This document shows positions 6,596 through 12,881 of a stretch of DNA of 12,881 nt, piece by piece. The stretch is from Thermoplasmatales archaeon. GTDB lineage: Archaea > Thermoplasmatota > Thermoplasmata > Methanomassiliicoccales > Methanomethylophilaceae. A program made the translations under genes and the position numbers. Location of the stretch: the NCBI GenBank assembly GCA_012522645.1, contig JAAYKC010000042.1, forward strand, positions 1-12,881, in the 5' to 3' direction. Position 1 is the first letter of the stretch. Every line of letters begins with the position of its first letter. The notes under the pieces were generated by a model. It did no database searches. It was not told the DNA's origin and saw only the letters and a list, made by a program, of their open reading frames with translations.

Positions 6596-9500
6596 AGGAC
6601 CCTTACAAGAAGCTCATGGTGATAGGCTCCGGCCCCATTGTGATAGGCCAGGCGGCGGAATTCGATTTCTCAGGCTCCCAGGCATGCAAATCGATCATGG
6701 AGGAGGGCTATCCCACAGTACTGGTCAATTCCAACCCTGCGACGATACAGACGGATACGGACATGGCCGACAGCGTCTACATAGAGCCTCTGCAGGCGGA
6801 TATGATCGAGAAGATCATCATAAAGGAGGGTGTCGACGGCATCCTGGCAGGGATGGGGGGTCAGACCGCCCTGAACATCTGCTCGGAGCTGGCGGAGAAC
6901 GGTGCTCTGGAAAGGCACGGCGTCAAGCTTCTGGGAACTCAGCCCGGGGCGATAGCCATGTCCGAGGACCGGGAGATGTTCAAGGAGGCCATGGAGAAGA
7001 TTGGCGAGCCGGTCCCCCTCAGCAGGAGCGTCCACACCATAGCCGAAGCGAAGGAGGCCGTGGAATTCATCGGCAGATACCCCGTCCTGGTCAGGCCCGC
7101 CTATACATTGGGAGGCACCGGGGGAGGCATAGCCCACAACGAGTCCGAGCTGGAGGAGATCTGCGCAAGGGGCCTTGCCTACTCGCGCATACATCAGGTC
7201 CTCATCGAGGAATCGGTCCTCGGATGGAAGGAGTACGAGTACGAGGTGATGAGGGACAGTGACGACAACTGCATCATCATCTGCAACATGGAGAATCTGG
7301 ATGCCATGGGCATCCATACGGGGGAGAGCATAGTCTGCGCCCCCTGCCTGACCCTGTCCGACAGGGACCACCAGCGCCTCAGGACCGCTTCAATAAAGGT
7401 CATCCGCGCCCTCGGCATAGAGGGCGGATGCAACGTGCAGTTCGCTCTGGACCCGGAGACGAAGGAGTACCGCCTCATAGAGGTGAACCCCAGGGTATCG
7501 AGGTCATCGGCACTGGCATCCAAAGCGACAGGATATCCGATAGCCCGCATATCCGCCAAGATAGCGGTGGGGTACACCCTTGATGAGATACCCAATAAGA
7601 TAACCGGGAACACCTGCGCCGCCTTCGAGCCCGCTTTGGACTACGTTGTCGTGAAGATACCGAGATGGCCTTTCGACAAGTTCCGCACCGTGGACAGGCA
7701 CCTGGGGACCCAGATGAAATCCACAGGGGAGATCATGGCCATCGGCCGCAACTTCGAGGAGGCTCTGCTCAAAGGGATAAGGTCCCTTGAGATAGGCACC
7801 AGTTACCTCGAACCGCAGAACTTCACCGCCGCTGAGCTCATGGATGAACTGGAGGAGGCCACCGACAGGCGCATATTCGCCATAGCCGACGCCATCAGAG
7901 TGGGAATGCACCCCGAGGAGATCGCCGCCATAGCCAAGTGGGACATCTTCTTCGTCAGGAAGATAGAGAACATAATCAACATGGAGAGAAGGCTCGAATC
8001 GGAGAAGATGACCGATGAGCTCATGAGGGAAGCGAAGCGCATGGGCTTCGCCGACTCGACCATCGCCGACCTCACAGGCAGGAAACAGGAGGAGGTGCGT
8101 GCCGGGAGGAAGAAGATGGGCATCATCCCCACCTTCAAGATGGTTGATACCTGCGCTGCGGAATTCGCCGCGGTCACACCATACTTCTATTCCACATACG
8201 GGAACGGCTGCGAATCCGTCCCCAATAAGCAGAACAAGAGAGTGGTCATAATCGGCGGGGGCCCCATACGGATCGGCCAGGGAATAGAGTTCGACTACTG
8301 CTGCGTCCACGGGATCATGGCTCTTCAGGATGCAGGGGTCGAAGCGATCATGATCAACAATAATCCGGAGACCGTTTCGACGGACTTCGATATCTCGGAC
8401 AGGCTCTACTTCGAGCCCCTGACCCTGGAGAGCGTCCTGGATATCCTGGAGAAAGAGGACGCCGACGGTGTGATAGTGCAGTACGGCGGACAGACCAGCG
8501 TCAACCTGGCCGTCGACCTGGAGAGGGCACTGGAAGGGAGCAGGACCAGGGTCCTCGGGACAAGCCCCGACGACATGGACATAGCCGAGGACCGCAGGAG
8601 ATTCTCAGAGCTCATGGACAAGCTGAACATAAGGCAGCCCGAATCCGGTACAGGTTACTCATTCGAGGAGGCCAGGAGCATAGCCGAGAGGATAGGCTAC
8701 CCCGTATTGGTCAGACCGTCCTATGTCCTGGGAGGCAGGGCCATGGAGATAGTCTATTCCGAGGACGAGCTCAGGACGTACGTGGAAACAGCGGTCAAGG
8801 TCTCCAGGAACCATCCGATACTCGTGGACAAGTACCTGAATGAGGCCATCGAAGTGGATGTTGACCTGGTGGCGGACGGAAAGGACGTCTTCATAGGCGG
8901 GATGATGGAGCACGTGGAGTACGCCGGGGTCCATTCCGGGGATGCCACGATGGTGCTTCCGCCTTTCACGCTCAGCGGCGAGATCATGGAGAGGATGAAG
9001 GAGATCTCCAGTGACGTCGCTCTGGTACTCAATATAAAGGGCCTGATGAACCTGCAGCTTGCCGTCAAGGACGGCGAGGTCTGGATGATCGAGGCGAATC
9101 CCCGCTCGTCCCGTACGGTGCCCTTCATATCCAAGGCCACGGGGATACCTTTGGCGAAGGTCGGCACCAGAGTGATGCTCGGGGAGAGCCTTGAGGAGCA
9201 GGGCTACGGCAGCGGTTACAAGGAGGTAGACCACTTCGCGGTGAAGGCCTCTGTGTTCCCGTTCCTCAAGCTGGTGGGGGTGGATTCCATCCTCACGCCG
9301 GAGATGAAGTCCACCGGCGAGGTGATGGGGATCGACAAGGACTTCCACACAGCCTATTACAAGGCGATGATCGCCGCAGGCAACAGGCTCCCGATGACCG
9401 GCGGAGTGTACATCACAGTGAACGACCAGGACAAACCGGAGGTCCTGGAATCCGCCAGAACGCTCACCGACCTCGGCTTCACGGTGTACGCCACCAAGGG

Positions 9501-9798
9501 AACGTCGACGTTCCTGAGGAGGAACGGCGTGAACACGACCACGGTGTTCAGGGTCAGCGAGAACCAGAAGCCGAATGCGCTCGGCCTCATGAGGGACGGG
9601 AAGATCAACATGATCATCAACACACCTTCCATGAAGTCCGGTGCCAGGCGCGACGGCTATATGATGCGCCGTGTCGCCGTCGAGCTGGAGATACCTTTCC
9701 TCACCACGGCCAACGGCGCCAATGCCGCAGTCGGCGCCATAAAGACGGCAAGGGGCAGGGATATGACCGTCCACAGCCTCAGGGAATTCAGCGAATGA
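6592..9798 (+). CDS. carB: Carbamoyl phosphate synthetase large subunit
   Basis: Makes carbamoyl phosphate from bicarbonate, two ATP and ammonia supplied by CarA. It is a single unsplit 1068-residue chain, whereas some methanogens have carB split in two. The two homologous synthetase halves are clear. The first (1 to about 400) has GSGPIVIGQAAEFDFSG and the ATP-grasp loop LVRPAYTLGGTGGG with Arg168. The second (about 549-935) has GGGPIRIGQGIEFDY at 555-569 and LVRPSYVLGGRAMEI with Arg708. A helical oligomerisation region joins them. The C-terminal MGS-like regulatory domain (about 943-1068) keeps YATKGTS with Lys969, near the position used for UMP binding in E. coli, so allosteric control is plausible but unproven. 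GGAG at 6586-6589 is a Shine-Dalgarno match, and the ATGA overlap with carA suggests coupled synthesis of the 1:1 subunits. Confidence 0.98.
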   Translation: MKDPYKKLMVIGSGPIVIGQAAEFDFSGSQACKSIMEEGYPTVLVNSNPATIQTDTDMADSVYIEPLQADMIEKIIIKEGVDGILAGMGGQTALNICSELAENGALERHGVKLLGTQPGAIAMSEDREMFKEAMEKIGEPVPLSRSVHTIAEAKEAVEFIGRYPVLVRPAYTLGGTGGGIAHNESELEEICARGLAYSRIHQVLIEESVLGWKEYEYEVMRDSDDNCIIICNMENLDAMGIHTGESIVCAPCLTLSDRDHQRLRTASIKVIRALGIEGGCNVQFALDPETKEYRLIEVNPRVSRSSALASKATGYPIARISAKIAVGYTLDEIPNKITGNTCAAFEPALDYVVVKIPRWPFDKFRTVDRHLGTQMKSTGEIMAIGRNFEEALLKGIRSLEIGTSYLEPQNFTAAELMDELEEATDRRIFAIADAIRVGMHPEEIAAIAKWDIFFVRKIENIINMERRLESEKMTDELMREAKRMGFADSTIADLTGRKQEEVRAGRKKMGIIPTFKMVDTCAAEFAAVTPYFYSTYGNGCESVPNKQNKRVVIIGGGPIRIGQGIEFDYCCVHGIMALQDAGVEAIMINNNPETVSTDFDISDRLYFEPLTLESVLDILEKEDADGVIVQYGGQTSVNLAVDLERALEGSRTRVLGTSPDDMDIAEDRRRFSELMDKLNIRQPESGTGYSFEEARSIAERIGYPVLVRPSYVLGGRAMEIVYSEDELRTYVETAVKVSRNHPILVDKYLNEAIEVDVDLVADGKDVFIGGMMEHVEYAGVHSGDATMVLPPFTLSGEIMERMKEISSDVALVLNIKGLMNLQLAVKDGEVWMIEANPRSSRTVPFISKATGIPLAKVGTRVMLGESLEEQGYGSGYKEVDHFAVKASVFPFLKLVGVDSILTPEMKSTGEVMGIDKDFHTAYYKAMIAAGNRLPMTGGVYITVNDQDKPEVLESARTLTDLGFTVYATKGTSTFLRRNGVNTTTVFRVSENQKPNALGLMRDGKINMIINTPSMKSGARRDGYMMRRVAVELEIPFLTTANGANAAVGAIKTARGRDMTVHSLREFSE

Positions 9799-9819
9799 CG
9801 GTCCCGTGACCTCAGAAGG

Positions 9820-9826
9820 TTTATCA
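9820..9826 (+). promoter_or_regulatory. Candidate TATA element of the chelatase operon
   Basis: The 57-nt gap between carB and the AAA+ gene contains TTTATCA, centred about 33 nt before the ATG at 9856, in a locally AT-rich stretch. Initiation 26-27 nt downstream would leave a leader of only a few nucleotides. No Shine-Dalgarno sequence precedes the ATG (the immediate upstream bases are ATTCGTAA), which agrees with near-leaderless translation and a separate promoter from carAB. Confidence 0.45.
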
Positions 9827-9855
9827 TTACGCAATAACAATCCGAAGATTCGTAA

Positions 9856-10983
9856 ATGTCAGAGAAGCACGAACGTCTGCTGTATCCGTTTTCCGCCATA
9901 GTCGGTCAGGACCTCATGAAGGAGGCCCTGCTGCTGAATGCGATCAATCCGTCCATAGGCGGAGTCCTGATAAAAGGGGAGAAGGGCACCGCTAAATCCA
10001 CTTCAGTGCGGTCCCTCGCCTACCTGCTGCCGGACCAGGAGTTCGTGGTAGGATGCGAATTCGGATGCGCCCCCGATGATCAGTCATCCATGTGCCAGAA
10101 GTGCAGATCATCCGATAAGCTGGACGTGATCAAGCGGAAGATGATCGTGGTCGAGCTCCCTGTGTCCGCAACGGAGGACAAGGTTGTCGGTACGCTTGAC
10201 ATAAGCGAGGCGATAAAGCACGGGGAGAAGAGATTCGAACCCGGGATACTCGCTGCGGCGCACAGGAACATACTGTACGTGGACGAAGTGAACCTTCTGA
10301 ACGATCACATAGTCGACGTCCTCCTGGACGCGGCCGCCATGGGCGTGAACGTGATCGAGAGAGAGGGCATCTCATATGCGCACCCTTCGAAATTCATACT
10401 CATCGGGACCATGAACCCCGAGGAAGGGGACCTCAGGCCTCAGCTGCTGGACCGTTTCGGTCTCTGCGTCAACGTCACAGGGATAGCCGATCCCGACACC
10501 AGGATGGAAGTGGTGAAGCGGAGGATGGAGTTCGAGAAGGACCCCGAGAGATTCGCGAAGAAATGGAAGAAGGCCGACGATGCGATAGCCAGAAGGATCG
10601 TCTCGGCCAAGAGGCTCCTGCCCAGGGTGACCGTGCCGGACGAGCTCACCAGGATGATCATCGACATATGCATTGAGCTGGGAGTCGACGGCCACAGGGG
10701 CGATATAAACATGATGAAGACCTCGGCCACCATAGCGGCATACCAGGGCAGGAAGGTCGTTACCGAGGATGATGTGAAGGAAGCTGCGAAGCTCGTTCTG
10801 TCCCACAGGATCAAGAGGCTCCCCTTCGATGATGATACCGGGTCGGAAGAGAGGATAGAGGAGGCGGTGGAGAACGCCGGTCAGAAGCACGAGGAACGTG
10901 ATGCGGAAGGTGACCCTCCGGACGGCGGAGGGCCTGACGGGTCCGGCTCCACGCAAATGGTGGCCTCGGACCCTTTCGCCTGA
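9856..10983 (+). CDS. chlI: AAA+ metal-chelatase subunit, ChlI/BchI type (N-terminal, 0-frame product)
   Basis: AAA+ motor ATPase that drives metal insertion into a tetrapyrrole by the CobN/ChlH-type subunit; here probably cobalt, because cobN follows. The 375 residues begin YPFSAIVGQDLMKEAL, the usual family start. Walker A is GEKGTAKST (41-49), Walker B ILYVDEVN (139-146), sensor 1 Asn187 in IGTMNPEE, candidate arginine finger Arg200 in LLDRFGL, and sensor 2 Arg281 in GHRGDINMMKT. A cysteine quartet (Cys67, Cys71, Cys80, Cys83; C-x3-C-x8-C-x2-C) sits in an early insertion and could bind zinc or iron. From about 326 the chain turns into an acidic Gly/Pro/Asp-rich tail ending SDPFA. In full-length ChlD proteins this kind of sequence is the linker between the AAA+ and VWA domains. 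The TGA at 10981 follows a slippery heptamer, so this frame is probably both the small subunit (when terminated) and the N-terminal part of ChlD (when frameshifted). Confidence 0.93.
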   Translation: MSEKHERLLYPFSAIVGQDLMKEALLLNAINPSIGGVLIKGEKGTAKSTSVRSLAYLLPDQEFVVGCEFGCAPDDQSSMCQKCRSSDKLDVIKRKMIVVELPVSATEDKVVGTLDISEAIKHGEKRFEPGILAAAHRNILYVDEVNLLNDHIVDVLLDAAAMGVNVIEREGISYAHPSKFILIGTMNPEEGDLRPQLLDRFGLCVNVTGIADPDTRMEVVKRRMEFEKDPERFAKKWKKADDAIARRIVSAKRLLPRVTVPDELTRMIIDICIELGVDGHRGDINMMKTSATIAAYQGRKVVTEDDVKEAAKLVLSHRIKRLPFDDDTGSEERIEEAVENAGQKHEERDAEGDPPDGGGPDGSGSTQMVASDPFA

Positions 10984-11015
10984 GATCCTCGGAACTGGAC
11001 CCGCGGCCGGGGATC
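10971..11015 (+). promoter_or_regulatory. Predicted -1 programmed ribosomal frameshift signal (slippery heptamer plus stem-loop)
   Basis: The heptamer C CCT TTC (10971-10977) has the X XXY YYZ form in the 0 frame. After a -1 slip both tRNAs re-pair with synonymous codons (CCT to CCC for Pro, TTC to TTT for Phe). One sense codon later comes the 0-frame stop TGA (10981-10983). After a 6-nt spacer, GATCCTCGG (10984-10992) pairs with CCGGGGATC (11007-11015): nine pairs, one of them G-U, closing a 14-nt loop. GGTGG at 10959-10963 could act as an internal Shine-Dalgarno stimulator about 7 nt upstream. A shifted ribosome continues at CGC (10977) as RLRSSELDP and stops at 11795. The joined product is 374 + 272 = 646 residues, a normal size for ChlD. 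Frameshift use and efficiency are inferred, not shown. Confidence 0.78.
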
Positions 11016-11795
11016 GACGGCATCGTGCGGGAGAGCACGGGGAAGCGGGCTGTGACCGAATCCACATCCGGCAGGTATGTCGGAAGCAGGATGCCCAAAG
11101 GCGAGCCGAAGAGCATCGCTCTTGATGCCACCCTCAGAGCGGCGGCCCCGCATCAAAAGGACCGGGACGGCGCCGTGGCACTGAAGATAGAGAAGAGCGA
11201 TGTCAGGGAGAAGGTCCGCGAACGCCGTACGGGATGCACGATACTCTTCGCCGTGGATGCCAGCGGATCAATGGGGGCCAGGAAGCGCATGTCTGCCGTG
11301 AAAGGGGCTATGATCTCCCTTCTCACGGACGCATATCAAAAAAGGGATCGTGTGGCACTTATCTCCATGCGCGGCCCGAAGGCGGAGCTCCTGGTGCCTC
11401 CCACCGGAAGCGTGGATATGGCTGAGAGGAGCATGAGGAACATGCCCGTGGGGGGCAAGACCCCTCTTTCCCACGGTCTGCTGCTCGCTTATGATGTTCT
11501 GTCAAGGGAGAGATCCCGTCATCCCGAGTCGAAGCTTTTGCTGGTGATGCTGACGGACGGCAGGGGGAATGTCTCCGCCTCCGGGGGCAAGCCGATGGCG
11601 GAAGCGAGAGCCGCAGCATCCGCGATACATGAGGCGGGCATAGACTGCATCATCATAGATACGGAGGAAGGGGGATTGTCCCTGGGCATGGCCAGGAGCC
11701 TGGCGGAGTCGTCCGGGGGCAAGTATATCAAACTTGAGAACTTGGAAGGGAACGCCATAGCGGAGGTCACTAAGGCCGCCGTGCGCAGGATCTGA
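10977..11795 (+). CDS. chlD: VWA/MIDAS metal-chelatase subunit, C-terminal part of ChlD (-1 frame)
   Basis: C-terminal half of a ChlD/BchD medium subunit; in the fused product it follows residue 374 of the AAA+ frame and adds 272 residues. A basic linker (GKRAVTESTSGRYVGSRMPKG) and the conserved IALDATLRAAAPHQ segment lead into a von Willebrand A domain with a complete MIDAS metal site: DASGS (Asp468, Ser470, Ser472, fused numbering), Thr536 in GGKTPL and Asp568 in LTDGRGN. In chelatases this domain couples the AAA+ ring to the large subunit. The -1 frame upstream of any start codon still reads as family-like linker (PFRLRSSELDP), supporting synthesis by frameshifting. The only plausible independent starts are GTG at 11025, without a clear ribosome binding site and inside the linker, or ATG at 11091, which would lose it; either would give a VWA protein without an AAA+ domain. 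cobN begins 2 nt after the stop. Confidence 0.92.
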   Translation, partial: RLRSSELDPRPGIDGIVRESTGKRAVTESTSGRYVGSRMPKGEPKSIALDATLRAAAPHQKDRDGAVALKIEKSDVREKVRERRTGCTILFAVDASGSMGARKRMSAVKGAMISLLTDAYQKRDRVALISMRGPKAELLVPPTGSVDMAERSMRNMPVGGKTPLSHGLLLAYDVLSRERSRHPESKLLLVMLTDGRGNVSASGGKPMAEARAAASAIHEAGIDCIIIDTEEGGLSLGMARSLAESSGGKYIKLENLEGNAIAEVTKAAVRRI

Positions 11796-11797
11796 TC

Positions 11798-12881
11798 ATG
11801 AAGCTCACCGCCTTGCTCTGGGATTCCCTCCATCCTCTGATGGTCAAAGCCTTCTCGGGATCCGGTTTCAGCACCAGCATATACGCCAACCGACAGGTGG
11901 ATTCCTCCGAGGATGCGCTGGACAGGGCGTGCCGCGATATGGAGGGCTCGGACCTCATACTTCTGTACAGGACCACACACGGATTCTGGGATTCCATCGA
12001 TGCTTTCCTGGAATCCCTGAAGGCCAAGGGCAAGAGGATCATCTGCGTGGGTCAGAACCCCGCTTTCTGGGCCCTCAGCACCGTGGAGCCCAGGATAGCG
12101 GCCGATGTGTACAATTATCTTCAGAACGGGACGGAGAAGAACTTCCGCCGCCTGTCCGGGTACCTGGAGCATGAGTTCCTCGGCAATCCTGCGGTACCGG
12201 AGCCTCCCCGCGAGATACCGTGGCAGGGTCTCGTGGACCCGGGCTCCGAAGAGGATGTTTTCGATTCCCTTGAGGGATATCTCTCGGCATATCCCTCTGA
12301 GGACAGAAGACCCAGGGTCGCGGTCGTGGTCTCAAGGAGCGCCTGGATATCAGGTCAGAACTCCATAGAGAAGGAGCTGATAGAGGCCCTGAGGTCGGAG
12401 GGGATCGGAGTGCTGCCCATCATGACCAACTCCCTTCATAATGAGGACACAGGCTCCCTTAACATCGCGGAGTGCCTGATACGGCACACCATCAGGGACG
12501 GCGAGCCGGTCATCGACGGGATCGTCAAACTGGTCACATTCATGGCGGGAAAGACCCCGGACCTTGACCAGGAGGATTCGGCAGGCGAATCCTCCCACAT
12601 ATTCACGAAAATGAACGTCCCGGTCTTCCAGCCGGTGATATCCTACAACATGAGCCTGGAGGACTGGAAGGAGAGCGACGGCCTGACCGAGGACCTCGGA
12701 TGGGGCATGTCCATGCCTGAGATGGAGGGATGCATAGATCCCATTATGCTGGGGGCAACCCGCGCCGCTTCCGAGGACTATTATGAGAGAGCGGCCATAC
12801 CGGGAAGGTGCGGACTCATCGCAAGGCGCATAAAGAAGAGGCTGGCTCTTAAGAACAAGCCTGCGTCGGAGAAGAAGGTCG
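11798..12881 (+). CDS. cobN: CobN-type chelatase large subunit (N-terminal part, runs off the window)
   Basis: Tetrapyrrole-binding large subunit of the ATP-dependent cobaltochelatase, homologous to ChlH/BchH. The frame is open from ATG 11798 to the window end, giving 361 codons; CobN proteins are usually about 1200-1400 residues, so roughly the first quarter is seen. Recognisable family segments are GQNSIEKELIEALRSEGIGV (from 186), VPVFQPVISYNMSLEDW (from 274) and GWGMSMPEMEGCIDPIMLGA (from 301; CobN proteins have a PELDG-like motif here). No signal peptide or membrane segment is visible. The gene starts 2 nt after the chlD stop, so ChlI/ChlD and CobN are almost certainly co-expressed. Cobalt insertion for cobamide synthesis is the likely role. 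Anaerobic archaea can also use a CbiX-type chelatase, and nickel insertion for F430 uses CfbA, so the metal and the substrate are inferred from family and context only. Confidence 0.93.
   Translation, partial: MKLTALLWDSLHPLMVKAFSGSGFSTSIYANRQVDSSEDALDRACRDMEGSDLILLYRTTHGFWDSIDAFLESLKAKGKRIICVGQNPAFWALSTVEPRIAADVYNYLQNGTEKNFRRLSGYLEHEFLGNPAVPEPPREIPWQGLVDPGSEEDVFDSLEGYLSAYPSEDRRPRVAVVVSRSAWISGQNSIEKELIEALRSEGIGVLPIMTNSLHNEDTGSLNIAECLIRHTIRDGEPVIDGIVKLVTFMAGKTPDLDQEDSAGESSHIFTKMNVPVFQPVISYNMSLEDWKESDGLTEDLGWGMSMPEMEGCIDPIMLGATRAASEDYYERAAIPGRCGLIARRIKKRLALKNKPASEKKV

Noticed and set aside
8659..9840. Long open frame (393 aa) on the minus strand opposite carB, with others at 7504-8310 and 6670-7371
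   Set aside because: They are antisense to an unambiguous full-length CarB. Their compositions (rich in His, Leu, Gly, Arg) are typical shadows of high-GC coding sequence, and no domain is recognisable.
10971..10983. Frame change at the chlI/chlD junction as a sequencing error or disabling mutation
   Set aside because: Possible in principle because of the CCCTTT run, but the coincidence of a perfect slippery heptamer, stop placement, spacer and stem-loop argues for a functional site. It remains the main alternative to test.
11025..11795. Independent VWA gene starting at GTG 11025
   Set aside because: Not excluded, but less likely: no clear ribosome binding site, the start lies inside the conserved linker, and the family-like sequence continues upstream in the same frame to the slippery site.
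1..12881. Mobile elements, CRISPR arrays, tRNA or rRNA genes
   Set aside because: I saw no terminal inverted repeats, transposase or integrase motifs, spaced direct repeats or tRNA-like cloverleaf sequence, and the gaps between genes are all 140 nt or less.

Overview
The window is an archaeal chromosome segment. An intact aPelota gene (the archaeal/eukaryotic Dom34 family) is decisive. TATA-type promoter elements about 27 nt upstream of start codons, which imply nearly leaderless transcripts, agree with this. High GC, heavy use of AGG/AGA arginine codons and the gene content fit the Thermoplasmata best, plausibly a Methanomassiliicoccales methanogen, but the lineage is an inference from memory of such genomes. 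Nothing looks mobile or recently transferred, and genes cover almost all of the sequence.

Layout. (1) Positions 1-3051, + strand: the last codons of an unidentified upstream gene, an isocitrate-dehydrogenase-type oxidoreductase (33-1256) and an ABC-F translation ATPase (1261-3051), tightly packed as an operon. (2) Positions 3048-5369, - strand: a NifV-like homocitrate/Re-citrate synthase (3048-4241), whose stop codon overlaps that of the ABC-F gene, and aPelota (4332-5369). (3) A 140-nt divergent promoter region (5370-5509), then carA-carB (5510-9798, + strand), encoding both subunits of glutamine-dependent carbamoyl phosphate synthetase with an ATGA overlap. (4) From 9856 to the end of the window, an ATP-dependent metal (probably cobalt) chelatase operon: an AAA+ ChlI-like reading frame, a VWA/MIDAS ChlD reading frame, and the first 361 codons of cobN, which runs off the window.

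The most notable element is at the chlI/chlD junction. The AAA+ frame ends in TGA directly after the heptamer C CCT TTC (10971-10977). A nine-base-pair stem-loop begins 6 nt downstream (stem arms 10984-10992 and 11007-11015). The -1 frame runs open into the VWA domain through the linker expected in a full-length ChlD. Slippage would keep Pro-Phe in both frames and join the AAA+ and VWA parts into one 646-residue protein. Terminating ribosomes would make a 375-residue small subunit. One locus could thus supply both the small and medium subunits that act with CobN. Programmed frameshifting in chlD of cobalamin producers has been described before (I recall Antonov, 2020), so the principle is not new, but this instance is unusually clear.

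The isocitrate dehydrogenase and the NifV-like synthase form a plausible metabolic pair. The dehydrogenase keeps the Ser/Asn/Arg isocitrate-binding pattern, so the neighbouring synthase may be a (Re)-citrate synthase feeding 2-oxoglutarate formation rather than a true homocitrate synthase.
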